From SIG587 sp045544035 (GTDB lineage Bacteria; Bacillota; Clostridia; Oscillospirales; Acutalibacteraceae): 64,000 bases of DNA. The translations under genes and the position numbers were made by a program. The notes under the pieces are model-generated. The model worked only from the letters and a program-made list of their open reading frames with translations. It had not been told where the DNA came from and made no database searches. The DNA lies in contig JAZPYE010000013.1 in NCBI GenBank assembly GCA_045544035.1, positions 62,001-126,000 on the forward strand, in the 5' to 3' direction. Shown here piece by piece: positions 16,644 to 29,200 of the stretch. How positions within the stretch are numbered: the first letter of the stretch is position 1; each line of letters begins with the position of its first letter.

Positions 16644-19600
16644 TTATTTGAGTTCTACTGTGAACTGACTAAGTTCTGAGCCGTAGCAATCCTTTTCTAC
16701 AGAGTAGTAACGGACTGTCATGGTCTTGCCATCCTCGGAGAAGTACAGCATAGCAACCGTTGCAGTAGAGCCGATATACGCATCGGTATACTGTGGGTCA
16801 ATAAGCATCTGGGTTACCGTGTTGCCGTTTACACCCTTATCCTGGCGGTAAACAATATGCTGCCAGGGGTCGTGTCCGGACAGAACCAACATCACGTTCT
16901 CGTGCTTGGAGAAGACTTTATTCCACATATCATCGCCATTTTGAGCATCGGTATATCCGGTATAATAGGTAGGCGGATAGCAGTCTTCATCGCTGATGGT
17001 GGTACCATTGCGGTACATATAGGCGTGGGTGGTAGCAATGACCAAATGGTCAGAATGGGCTTCTATCACATCGTTTGCCCAGTTCAGCATTGCGGTGTTG
17101 GGCGCGAAGTCCAATGTCAAAATAAGGTACTTGGTGCCGTTTACCTCAATGGTGCGGTAGGAGTTGGTCAGGTCTCCCTTGACAGTGCCGCCCTCGGGAA
17201 CATCGCCCTCCCTGGTAATAAGACCGGTAGAGCCATCGGGGAGCGTGCCCTCCACAAGACCGGGCTGGGTGGGGTCGGTAAGCTCAATATTACCGGAGAC
17301 CATCATACCCTCCACGGTTTTCTCATAGAAGCCGTTGTGGAGATTACGGTTGAAGTCATCCCAGTCATCGTGGTTACCACGGCACAGGGAGTAAGGAATC
17401 ACGCCATCCAGCTTTCTGATATATGTGTTTGCGTTTTCCCACTCGGTATCGGTGCTGTCATCGGTAATGTCGCCCATACCCAACACATACTTTATCTTTT
17501 GGGAGTCCTTGTTGGCAATGAGCCAATCGTAGATGCTCTCCATTGCCTCAGGGTCTTTCTCGCACATAGTCTGGGTGTCGCCCACAACTGCGAAGGAATA
17601 GGCATAGTCGCCAACGGGCTCAACCTCGTCCTTGTCAAGCCACAGCTTTACCTCGGTAAGGTTATTTTTTTTGCTGCTCAGGTCTGTCATCATATGGCTG
17701 TCGCAACGGGCAAAGTCATAAGAAACCATAAGCTTGGAATCAGACAGGGTCACGCCGTTTTTATAGTCTGCCACTATTTCAGATGCAGAGCGCACATCGG
17801 ACCAGGCGGAAACAGAATGAATCGTGCCTGTGAAGTAGAGAGCGTTGCCACTGCGGTAGTCACCGCCTACGATGGGGTTATAGCTGCCGGTGAATACGCT
17901 GATGGTATCCAGGTTCAAGGACTGAGCAAGCTCGCCGTTTACATAGCAGTGCGCCTTCTTGTTGGCCGTGTCGGTAACGATGGCCAGGTGCACTCTGGTT
18001 CCGTTGGCAACATCCACATTTGAGAAGACGTATGTCTGCTGTACGCCGTTACCAGACTTTTGCCGAATCATCACACGGGGATTGCCGGATTTATTAACCG
18101 TGAATGCCCAGCCTGCCTCAAAGTTGTCATCCAGACCCAGTAGGGTGTTGACACCGGTAAGTTTTTCCTTATCCAGTGTGAATTCCGCCTCGAAGGTTTG
18201 GGGCAAAGAAATGTTTTTGCTGAGAATATAGTGTTCGGCGGTGGATGGGTTTAGACCGCTATCCGCAGTGGCACACTGGGCGCAATCGCTAACCGTGACC
18301 TTAATGGACTTATCCAGAATGCCGTTGGTAGCAGTAATCACCGTATGACCCGCCTTCAGCGCCTTGACCTTGCCATCCGCCACAGTTGCGACACTAGGGT
18401 CGCTGGAGGTCCAGCTCAGCGCAGCAGAGCCGTTGTAGAACACATCCAGTTCCCGCTCCTCCCCAACACTCACGGTTAGATCGCCGGGGGAAATCAGCAG
18501 GTCATTGCTGAACATTCCATCGGTGAACTTGTCACCGAAAATATTGAAGAAGTTGCCGCCTGAGGCATCGGTCTCGTTGATGACAAGCGCAGAGTTGGTG
18601 CGGAGACTGAATGCCAAGGGGTAGGAGTTACAGGAGGTGAGCAGCGATACTCTATGGCGGACACCATCCTCCACATAGCTTAGCAGCATATCTTTTGTAT
18701 GATGTTTTTTGCCGTTACCGATGTCCCGGGCACCTATCTCGGTACCAAGCTTCAGTGTCTGCACCGCAGTGGTGTCAAAATCGGTGACACGTATAAATAT
18801 TTTGTTCTGAGGATTCTTGTTTTCAACGAAGGCCTGTTCCACCATTCGCTCCATGGTCTCACCGATGTAGCTCTTGCCGAAGCCGTAAACATTGAAGGCA
18901 TACTCCACATAGTCCTCGGATGCCGCCATCTTGCTCATATACTTACAGAAGGGATTATTTTCAGTATCCCAAACATCCATGCCGCCACCGAAGGGGGTAA
19001 AGTACAGCTCAAAAACAGGATCGTTCTCGCCGCCCAGGTAGAGGATCTGCTCATCTCTGGGTATCAGGCTCTCCTTGCCGGAGCGGATTAACTCCGCCTG
19101 TTCGAGGTTGCGAGCGTTGATGATATTCTGCATCTCGAACATCTCTTCCAGGCCATCGTACTGCGCCATAAGTTGGGTGTAGTTGTAAGTAACTCGGTAG
19201 AGTCCCTCGTGGTCGGAGATGACAACACCGGACTGGGCAAGACCGTTACCGTTACGACCCTTATAATCGTTGTCATCCAGGTTGGAGCTGGTGAAGAACA
19301 CCGCATTCTTATGCTCTGTGCCATCGGTGGCTAAGTAGTGGGAAGCGGTAAGACTCTTTAGGTGCTGCATATCGGTGGTCTTGTCGCCCACATCCCAATC
19401 CACAGCAACGAAGTTCATATAATCGGAGACCTTATTGCCCTTTGCGTACTTATCATAGCACTTGGTACCAAGTGCCTTTGAAAAGTAGGTCTTGTAGTTA
19501 AGGGGACTTCTGCTCTTGAGGGTTTTGGAGGAGGGGTCGTACTGGCGTACGGCATAGGAGTTGAGCTGGTTGACCAAGGTCACCTCGATGCCCATTCTTG

Positions 19601-20183
19601 CCGCCTCTGTCAGCATATAGGAGATGCGGACAAAGCCGTGCTCATCGTAGTTTGTGCCGTAGAGAGAGCGCATATAGCCATAGTACTTACTCTCGGGAAT
19701 TACACAAACAGAGGCGGTGGCGGAGGTGCGGTAGTAGGACATGGTTATCTTCACATCCTCCTCCGGGTGCGCCCGCTTGTACTGAATGCACTGGTACAGC
19801 AATAAGCCCATACCCGCGTTGGGGTCGTGGAGGGAGTCGCCGTAGTTACGCAACAGCGCCTCTACGGTAACTGTCTCGCCGTTGATATTCTCGTAGGTGG
19901 TAGAGCCCAGACCCTGGAAATTCTCCGGATTATTTGCCACGGGGAACTCATCGTAGTAAGGGGTCAGGGAGTGGGTGTTATTTTCTTTGATGTTTTTGGC
20001 AATCTCAGGGAGAACCTCATCAAAAAACGGTTTGTCCACATCAGTTGCGCCAATGTAATAGTTGGACACAAAGGCGTTGGTCTCAGTGTATTTTTCACCT
20101 CGGACCTGGATGAGGGCAAAGCCCCCACCTAGGATTAGCACGCACAATAAGACACTCAGGGTAATTTTAAGATATTTTTTCAT
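16644..20183 (-). CDS. Membrane-anchored ectoenzyme: PLD-like, Big_2, LamG and metallophosphoesterase domains
   Basis: A 1179-residue protein. A signal-anchor helix (about residues 7-26) precedes a PLD-like region with two half-sites, HLKSLTAS (274-281) with TSSN (298-301), and HTKDMLLS (495-502) with TSCN (516-519). Both fit HxKx4D...GSxN except that Ser replaces Asp and Thr replaces Gly. Then come a Big_2 Ig-like domain (about 562-632), a concanavalin/LamG-like domain (about 650-815) and a calcineurin-type metallophosphoesterase (about 858-1179) with VVGDTQ, GMGDITDD, RGNHDD, TTHAY and SGHDPW metal-binding motifs. The RBS GAGGTGA precedes ATG 20183. It lies 20 bp after the adhesin stop, hence one operon. 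Likely a surface phosphodiesterase or phosphatase; substrates unknown, and PLD activity is doubtful. Confidence 0.85.
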   Translation of the reverse strand: MKKYLKITLSVLLCVLILGGGFALIQVRGEKYTETNAFVSNYYIGATDVDKPFFDEVLPEIAKNIKENNTHSLTPYYDEFPVANNPENFQGLGSTTYENINGETVTVEALLRNYGDSLHDPNAGMGLLLYQCIQYKRAHPEEDVKITMSYYRTSATASVCVIPESKYYGYMRSLYGTNYDEHGFVRISYMLTEAARMGIEVTLVNQLNSYAVRQYDPSSKTLKSRSPLNYKTYFSKALGTKCYDKYAKGNKVSDYMNFVAVDWDVGDKTTDMQHLKSLTASHYLATDGTEHKNAVFFTSSNLDDNDYKGRNGNGLAQSGVVISDHEGLYRVTYNYTQLMAQYDGLEEMFEMQNIINARNLEQAELIRSGKESLIPRDEQILYLGGENDPVFELYFTPFGGGMDVWDTENNPFCKYMSKMAASEDYVEYAFNVYGFGKSYIGETMERMVEQAFVENKNPQNKIFIRVTDFDTTAVQTLKLGTEIGARDIGNGKKHHTKDMLLSYVEDGVRHRVSLLTSCNSYPLAFSLRTNSALVINETDASGGNFFNIFGDKFTDGMFSNDLLISPGDLTVSVGEERELDVFYNGSAALSWTSSDPSVATVADGKVKALKAGHTVITATNGILDKSIKVTVSDCAQCATADSGLNPSTAEHYILSKNISLPQTFEAEFTLDKEKLTGVNTLLGLDDNFEAGWAFTVNKSGNPRVMIRQKSGNGVQQTYVFSNVDVANGTRVHLAIVTDTANKKAHCYVNGELAQSLNLDTISVFTGSYNPIVGGDYRSGNALYFTGTIHSVSAWSDVRSASEIVADYKNGVTLSDSKLMVSYDFARCDSHMMTDLSSKKNNLTEVKLWLDKDEVEPVGDYAYSFAVVGDTQTMCEKDPEAMESIYDWLIANKDSQKIKYVLGMGDITDDSTDTEWENANTYIRKLDGVIPYSLCRGNHDDWDDFNRNLHNGFYEKTVEGMMVSGNIELTDPTQPGLVEGTLPDGSTGLITREGDVPEGGTVKGDLTNSYRTIEVNGTKYLILTLDFAPNTAMLNWANDVIEAHSDHLVIATTHAYMYRNGTTISDEDCYPPTYYTGYTDAQNGDDMWNKVFSKHENVMLVLSGHDPWQHIVYRQDKGVNGNTVTQMLIDPQYTDAYIGSTATVAMLYFSEDGKTMTVRYYSVEKDCYGSELSQFTVELK

Positions 20184-20203
20184 AGCATTTCACCTCGTAA
20201 TCA

Positions 20204-23200
20204 TCACGGCAGAGTGGTTAGGTCGAAGGCAACGTTGGTTTTGTTGCCTGCAACATCTGCATACCAGGTCGCGGTGTTGGAGTGAGTAGTGTAGATCTTG
20301 GGGGGATTGGAGTAATTGTTGTTGTACAGATAGGAAAATGCCCCGTTCTTTGCGGTGTTACCATCCAGGACCACCTCTCCGGTGAGATACAAGCGGGAGT
20401 TGTTGGAGGTAACATAGACAACGCCTGCGTTGTTCTTGGCAGTGTTGTTCTTTGCAGTGATACCGTCGATCTTTGTGCAGCTTCCACTGCGAACATCCAG
20501 CGCGCCGCCGATGTCATCAGAGGAGTTTTCCTGGAAGGTGCAATTTGTAAAGACAATCGTTACCTCCGTAGGTTCGGTTGCGCTGTTACAGTTGCCGTTT
20601 TGCACACACACCGCGCCACCCGAGGTAGGTACGCTGTTATTATAGAAGGTACATCCGGTAACTTCCATAATCAGTGCGGGGCTTGCCGTGTCCGTTGCCA
20701 GCGCGCCGCCTCTTGTCTTTGCGGTGTTGTTCTGCAGGGTCGTGTTGGTCATCACCAGCTTAGTAGCAGCCTGGGGATTTTCCTCTGTGGAATCCTGCAC
20801 CAGAATCGCGCCGCCTACGCCGGTAGTGGCGGAGTTTCCGTCCAGGGTGCTGTTATCAATAGTAACTGTCGCGCCCAAATCCAGACAAACAGCGCCGCCG
20901 TTGGGAGCGGAATTGTTTTTCAGCAAGGTATTGTCGGAAACGACTACCTTGCCGCTGCCGGTTGCGTAGATGGCGCCGCCGGAGGTGGTTGCGGTGTTAT
21001 TCTCCAGGGTGGAGGACTTGACGGTCACTGTTCCGCTTCCGCTTGCTTCGATCACACCACCGGTGGGGGCAGTATTGCCGGTAAAGGTACAGCCGGAGAT
21101 GACCATGGTCTTGGTGCCGCGGTATGCGATCACGCCGCCGTTGGTCAGCGCCTGGTTGTCAGTGATGGTGGAGTCCGCCAGGGTGATGGTCAGACCGCCG
21201 CTGGTATAGAGAACGCCGCCGTTGGTGCTTACATTCTCACTTGCAGTAAGGCCGGTAATGTTCAGCGCACCGCTGCCGTTTGCGTAGATGGTGCCGTTGC
21301 CTGTGCCGGACTTGCGAAGGTTCTTATACAGGGTCATATCCGTGATGGTCGCAGTCTGGTCCGCGCCGATGCTCAGCCATAGAGCAGCGCCGGTGATGCC
21401 GGTATTGTTTTGCACCACACAGTTATCGGTTGCGGTGAACACCGTGCCTGTGGAGTAGACCGCTGCGCCGTAGTAGTTGGAGGTGTTTCCGTCTAAGGTA
21501 ACGCCGGACAGGGTCAGGGTGCCGTCATTGGTGTAGATGGCACCGCCGCAGGAGGCTGTGCCGGAAGCGGTGGAGGCGTTCTCCTTAAGTACCGTTCCTG
21601 TGAGGGTCACAGAGCCTGCAGTTCTAGAGCTGATGGCGCCGCCTGCATAGGCAGTGTTGTTCTCGAACGTGCCATCGGTCATATTCAGCACGCCGCCGGT
21701 CTTTTCCTTGGTGGTCTCATCGGTGGCGTAGACCACATATATCGCGCCACCGTGGTTTTCCGCAGTATTTTCGGAGAACACATTGTTGCCGCTGCCGGTA
21801 ATTGTGCCGGCGGATACGGTGATGGCGCCGCCGTTGCCGTTGCTGCCGCTTGCTTCCTTTGTGGCGGTATTCTTCGTAAAGGTGGCATCCACCAGGGTCA
21901 GGGTTCCTTTATAGACATAACCCGCGCCGCCTAAGTAGGAGGTATTCTCCGTGAAGATAGCGCCGTTTACCGTCGCCTTGGCGTTATTTGAAACATAGAA
22001 CACACCGCCGTACTTTGCGGAGTTGCCGGAGTAGGTACCTCCGGTAATATTGAGCGTGGTGCTTCCGCCGTTGACAGCCACCACTGCGCCGGTGCTTGCG
22101 GTATTGCCGGTGGCGGTAACATTGATAAGCTCCAGAGTGCCGGAGCCCGCATAGATCACGCCGGTGCCAGCATCCTTGTTGTCCTGAATCTTGATGCCGT
22201 TCATAGTCACCTTTGCGTTATCTCGGATGTAGATAGCGCTGCCGGTCTTACCGGTAGAGCCGGAGACAACTGTATTGTTATCCAAGGTTACAGTTGCTGT
22301 GTCTGCCATAATTGTGCCGCCGTAGTAAACGGACTTGTTTCCGCTAAGAGTAGTATTGCTGACAGTCAGCGTACCGCCGTTGATGGCGATGGCGCCGCCG
22401 CCCATATTGCTATTGTAGTTACCTTCACTGTCGGGATTTACGAAGGTCGATTCGTTCTCGCTTATGACTGCATCAGTGATGGTGATGGTGGACTTGTTGA
22501 GGCTGTAAATTGCGCCGCCGGCAGGTGCGGTGTTGCCGGTGTAGGTGCCGCCTGTGATGTTTACCACACCCTTAACGCTATCCATGAAGCCGCCGAAGGA
22601 GTCGGTGGAGGTGTTGCCGGTAGCAGTACAGCCTGTCAGGGTTACAGAGCCGTAGCCCACGTATATCGCGCCGCCGCCCTCGCCGTCGCCGTCGTTATCC
22701 TCGGTGTCTACCTTGCCATCGTCCTGGCATCCGGATACACAGTTTCCGGTGAATGTAACATTTTCAAAGGTGGCATTGCCGGCAGTGCGAACAGATACCG
22801 CACCGCCGCCCATTGCGGTGTTGCCGGTGAAGCTGCCGCCGGTGAGGTTAAGCACGCCGCCGATGTTGCCTGTGTCTTCCTTAATATAGGTCACATAGAT
22901 GGCGCCTGCGTGACCGGCTGCAGTGTTTCTCTCAAAATCTGCCTTGCCGGTGACGGTGCCGCCAACAATGTCTATAGCGCCGCCGTTGCTGGTTGCAGAG
23001 TTTTCGGTAAATACCGCGTTATTGAGAACCATCGTTGACCCGTAAACATAGGCTGCGCCGCCTAAGGTTGCAGTATTTTGGGTCATAGCGCCTCCGGTTA
23101 CGGTTACGCTTGCATCCGCGTCAGCATAAACCGCGCCGCCGTTCTTGGCGGTATTGTTCTTAAGGGTGGCATCCACCAGGGTCAGGGTCGCGGATGCTGC

Positions 23201-26200
23201 TTCCTCGCCCTCCTCGGGAGTATCGGTGGCTGCGATGGCGCCGCCCTTACCGGTTGCGGAGTTTTCTTCCAGTGTCACGCCGATAAGCTCTGCGCTGCCG
23301 CCACGGTCCAGGTAGACCGCGCCGCCGGTGGAAGCGGAGTTCTTAGTAAGGGTGGTTGCATCAACAACATTTACCTTGCCGGTCTTTGCCACACTGATGG
23401 CGCCGCCGGTTTCGGTAGCAGTGTTTTCAGACACCTGGCAGCCGCTTACATTAACTATACCTTTTTCACAGTATATCGCACCGCCATTTTTGGAAGAGTT
23501 GCCGGTCAGGGTGGAGTTTGTAACATTCAGCGTGCCGGAGGAGCGGAAGTCGATGGCGCCGCCGTTTGCGGTTGCGTTGTTGCCGGTGAAGGTGGACTCG
23601 GTGATGGTGCCGCCTACGCTGCCGCTAATGTAGAACACGCCGCCGTTTACGGACTTGTTGTTCGTTGCGGTCAGATTAGCTACATCCAGGGTCACCGCGC
23701 CGCCTACATAGATAAGACCGTTGCTGGTGCCTTTTGTATATACATTTTCCGTAACCGTGACATCGTTCATCGTCACAGTGCCGGAGGCCTTAAAGTAGAG
23801 CGCTACACCGGTAACCGCGCCGTTGCCCTTAATTACAGACTTTTCATCGATGGTCACGTTGGCTTCGCTTGTGTAGATGGCGCCGCCGTAGTACTCTGCA
23901 GTGTTACCCTCCAAGGTAACGCCATGGAGCTTCAAGGTGTTGGTATTAGAGTAGATGGCGCCGCCGCCAAGGCCCTCGGGCTGGGCCGCAGTTGCGATGT
24001 TGCCCTTAAGGCTGCCGCCGGTGAGTTCCACAGAGCAGTAGCTTCTGGAACTGATGGCACCGCCGGCCTTTGCGGTGTTGTTTTCGAATACCGCATCGGT
24101 GCCGGTGAGGGTTGCACCCTGCTCGCCGTTGTAGGTCAGGTAGATAGCGCCGCCGTGACCGCCGGCGGTGTTGCCCTTAAAGACATCGTTTGCCGTTACG
24201 GTCATTGCTACTGCGTTGAGGTAAACTGCGCCGCCGTTGCCGCCTGCGCTGTTTTCCTGCATATCCAGATTTTCGGTAGTCACACTGGCAGTGAAGTAAA
24301 CCGCACCGCCGTTGCCATCTGCGTGGTTGCCGGTGAAGGTAAGGTCCTTCAGAGCGCCGGTAACGGGCTTCATAACTGCCACCGCGCCGGCGGTGCCGGT
24401 GGCGGTGTTATCAGTGAAGGCGCTGCCGGTAATGTTCAGTACATTGCCGGTCATTGTGTATATGGCACCGCCGGTTGCTGCCTTATTGCCGGTGAATGTG
24501 CCGCCGGTGATGGTAGTTTCGGTGTCTACCAGCTGCACCGCGCCGCCGTAGTTTTCAGACTGGTTGCCGGTAGCAGTAACATTTGTAAGGGTAAGCTTGC
24601 CGTAGCCTGCGTAGATGGCGCCGCCGCCCTCACTGTAGCCGTCCGCCTTGCCGTCGTTGCCGGTGACGTAGTTTTCGGTGAAGGTGGTGCCATCCAGACT
24701 TGCCTCACAAGCGGTGCGGAGTGAAATCGCGCCGCCGCCCATTGCGGTGTTGCCGGTGAATGTGCCGCCGGTGAGGGTCAGCGCGCCGCCGGTTTTTTCC
24801 TGGGTGGTCTCGTTGGTTGCATAGACCACATAGATAGCGCCGCCGTGGCTTGCCGCTGTATTCTCGGTGAAGGTATTCTTAGCAGTCTCGGTATCCACTC
24901 CGGTGACGGTGCTTGCCTTGTTGTAGATAGCGCCGCCGTCTTTGGTCGCACTGTTCTTTGTGAAGGTCGCGCCGGTGAGGTTTAACTTGCTTTCTTCAAT
25001 AAGGTATATCGCGCCACCATAGGTTGCGGTGTTTTCGGTAAAGGCGCTGTTCTCAACATTTACTGTTGCGCCGCCCTTGGTGTAGATTACGCCGCCGTTT
25101 GTAGCAGAGTTGCCGGAGAAGGTACTGTCTGCAACAGTAACGGTAGCACTGTTGACAAACATTACACCGCCCTGGTGTGCCTTATTGCCGGTGGCAGTAA
25201 CATTTTTAAGGGTCAGGTCGCTGCCGGCGTAGTAGATAACACCGTTCATTCTGGAGGTGTTATCGGTAATGGAAATATTCTCCAGGGTAGCCTTTGCGGA
25301 GCGCATGTGCATTACCGCGCCGGTTGCACCGGCACTGTTCTTGATCTGCGTTTCGCCATCGACAGTAACCTCGGTCTTGTTGGTATGGAGTACACCGCCG
25401 TAATTTTGAGAGGTGTTGCCATCTAAGGTACATCCGGTAATATGCAGCGTGCCGCCGATGGTGTGGAATACACCGCCGCCGATATTGCTGTCATACTCGG
25501 TGTTGGCGTAAAGGGACTTGTTGCCGGTGAAGGTCGTACCGTTTACGGTGATGGCAGAGCCGGTCATTGCGTGCAGCACACCGCCGTTGTTGGAAGTGTT
25601 GTCAGAGTAGGTGCCGCCAGTGATGGTCACGGGGGAAGCAACTGCATCCACCACGCCGCCGAAGTCAGAGGCAGTGTTACCGGTGGCGGTAACATCCTTC
25701 ATATTCAGCGTGCCGTAGCCTACATAGATGGCGCCGCCGCCTTCGCCGTCGCCGTTATTATCGCTGGTGGTCTCGTCTCCGTCGTCCACAAAGCCGGTAA
25801 CGGAGTTATTCTTCAAGGTAGTACCATCTAGATTAACGATACAAGCACTTCGGGCACTGATGGCGCCGCCTGCCATAGCGGTATTGCCCTCAAAGGTCAC
25901 GTCAGTGGCATTGAGGGTAGCGCCGGTGCGGGTCTTGTCTGTGTTGGTCTTATAAACCAAGTAGATAGCTCCGCCGTGACCGCCTGCGGAATTATTTTTA
26001 AATGTATCGCCGGAATCCACGGTCATTTCTCTGCCCATCAGGTAGAGGGCGCCGCCATTGCCGCTGGCAGAGTTATTCTGCATATCCAGATTATCGGTGG
26101 TGACCTCCGCACCGCCCAGGTAGAGGGCGCCGCCATTGCCGGTGGCGGAGTTGCCGGTGAAGGCGCTGTCAGTAACGGAAGCCACGCTGGCAGCCGTCAT

Positions 26201-29200
26201 ATAAACAGCGCCGCCGGTCTTCGCTTCATTTTCCGCAAAGGCGCTGCCGGAAACTGCCAACTGGGAATCCACGACATGGACCGCGCCGCCGAAGTTTTCG
26301 GACTGGTTTCCGGTGGTGGTAACATTCTTCAGGGTCAGCTTGCCGTAGCCCACATAAACCGCGCCGCCGCCCTCGCCGTAGCCGTCAGCCTTGCCATCGT
26401 TGCCAGTGACGGAGTTGCCGGTGAAGGTAGTACCATCGAAGTTTGCCTCACAAGCAGTACGGATGGAGACCGCGCCGCCGCCCATTGCGGTGTTGCCGGT
26501 GAATGTGCCGCCGGTTGCGGTGAGCACGCCGCCAGTCTTTTCCTTAGTGGTCTCATTTTCAAAGTAGGAGACATAGATGGCTCCTGCGTGATTTTCTGCA
26601 GTGTTCTCCAGGAAGGAATCCTTTTCGGACACAGTGAAGGTGCCGCCATTCATACAAACCGCGCCGCCGTTACCACTGCCGCCGGAGGTATTCTTGGTTG
26701 CCGCGTTCTTGAAGAAGGTCACATTGTCGGTAACCAGCGTACCAAGTTTATTGTAGATGGCACCGCCCAAGCGCGCGGTGTTCTCGTTGAACTCGCAGTT
26801 AGTCACGGTTACAGAGGCGTTTGTCATATTGATGGCACCGCCGGAGGATGCGGAGTTGTTGCTCCAAACGCTGTCCTTCAGTGTAACCACTGTGTGTGCG
26901 CCACTGGTGAAGAGCACACCGCCGGAGGATGCCTTGTTGCCGTTTGCGGTGACCTTATCCATGGTCAGGGTGCCGCCGTTTGCGTAGATAACGCCGTTGG
27001 TGGAGGAGGTATTGTCCTTCACCGCCAGATTCTTTAGCTCTACAGTAGACTTCTCAGCAAAGTATAGAGCCGCGCCGGTGGCACCGGTAGAGCCGGTAAC
27101 AGATCCGCCATCGATGGTGATATGAGAGGAGCGAGAGTACACTGCACCGCCGTAGTAAGCGGAGGTGTTGCCCTCTAGGATGGTGTCCTTCAGAGTAAGA
27201 GTACCGTAACCCACATAGACTGCGCCGCCGCCATAATTGCTTCCATCCGCCGTATAGGGAATGGTTGCGGCGTTATCCTTTAGGGTCACGCCGGTAAGGG
27301 TCGCCTCGCAGTCAGTACGGATGGAAATGACACCGCCAACCTTAGCGGTATGATCCTTAAGCATCATATTGTTGAGGATCAGGTGAGAGCCGGTTTTGGT
27401 ATTGTCCTCGTTGGTAGTATAGGTCAGGTAGAATGCGCCGCCGTGATCCCCTGCGGAGTTACTTTCGATGGTAGTATCTGCGCCCAAGGTCAGGGTGGTT
27501 GCCTGCAGATAAATCGCGCCTGCGTGGGTAGCTGCGGTGTTGTTGCGGATGTCCAGGTTCTCTGCGGTGACCTTTGCCTGGGTGGCGTAGATGGCGCCGC
27601 CGTTGCCGCCGCTGCCTGTTTCCTTGAGAACGGCCTTGTTCTCTGTAAAGGTTAGGTTCTTCAGGGTATTTGTAGTATTGATGGACAGATACAAAGCGCC
27701 GCCGGAGGGAGCAGTGTTCTTTTGGAAGGTCAGGTCCGTCAGCGTGGCGGTCGCCTCGCCGTGGACACCCACTGCGCCGCCGGAGTTTGCCGACACATTC
27801 TCTTCAAATACACAGCCGGTGATGGTAGCTTTCGCAAGTTGAGTAATATACATTGCGCCGCCGTTACCGGGGTTTTTATCATTTTTAATTGCCTCGTTCT
27901 TATAGAAGCGGCAATCGGTAACTCTTGCCACAACGCCGGTGGCCTTAGGGTCTGCGCCGTTGGAACGGCTGAAAGCAATGGCGCCACCCAGGCTTGCCTT
28001 GTTTTCTTCAAACAAACAGCCGGTTATCTCTGCCTCTCTGGGCTGCCAGGTGGAGTCCTTAGTGTTATGGAAGTATATGGCGCCTGCGCTATATACAGAT
28101 GAGTTGCCGCGGAAGGTAGAATCCCGCACCACCAGGCTGCCGCCGGTGTAGATGGCGCCGCCGCTATAATCGGAATGGTTGCCCTCAAACAGGACATTGC
28201 CCAGCACAACAATGGGAGCGGTGGTATTGGAGTACAAAGCGCCACCTGCGCTCTTGGAGTAGTTATCCTTGATCGCCAAAGTCTCTCCGGCATCCTCGCC
28301 GCCCAAATACAAATTGGCGTAGGAACCTGCATTGGTGGAAACGGCTCCGCCGTAGGTATAGGACTTGTTGCCCTGGATGGTACCAGCTTTCATGACTGTG
28401 GGCTTTACCATATATACCGCGCCGCCGCGGAGGGCTTCGTTATTCTGGATGGTGCCGCCGTACATATTGAAACTGCCATCGCTGTAAACAGCGCCTCCGC
28501 AGCCGTCATACTCGTACTTAACCTCTGCGCCGGTTTCATCGGTGACAACGGTATGTTCGGTCTTGACAATATTGTTTTCAATGATACCGCCGTACATATT
28601 CACGACAGAATTGTTGTTGAGAATTGCCGCGCCGCCTGCTTTTTTCAGAGTGCTTTCGCTGGCGCTTCCGATGTAGGTCAAAACGCGCTCATTGCCGGTC
28701 TTTTTATTGTTGCAAAGGCTGACACCATCATAGAGGTTGACGGTACAGCTATCGCCTGCAAAAATCAGCGAGCCAACCACATCCACCTTCATATTGTCCT
28801 TGTTGCCATCGATGGTCAATGTGCCCTTACCGCCGCCCAGAGTCAACGTTGCGGCGCGATGGTGGTGCAGAGCGGTGACACCGTTTGCATCCTTACCAAC
28901 CACGAACAGGTCGCCGCCGTAGTTGGAATCGCGCTTTAAGGTGTAGTTTTTATTGGAGTAGATGGTGATATCGTGGGAGACATAAATAGGCTGATTGATG
29001 GTAATGTTGCCGGTGATAACGATCTCGGTAGCGCCGGCATTAACACGGCTAATCAGTTCATTTAAGGTATCGGTGCCAGCGATATCCCAAACGGCCTTTA
29101 CCGTGACATCCATACTGATGGTTCCGCTTTTTGCAAAGTCCTTGCCCGCCAAAGTCTTCCAGCCTTTAAAGCTGAAGCCTTCCCGGGAAGGCTTGCCCAG

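Noticed and set aside
16857..18023. A 388-codon plus-strand frame opposite the ectoenzyme gene
   Set aside because: It is antisense to the conserved metallophosphoesterase and LamG regions, with no RBS or recognisable domain.
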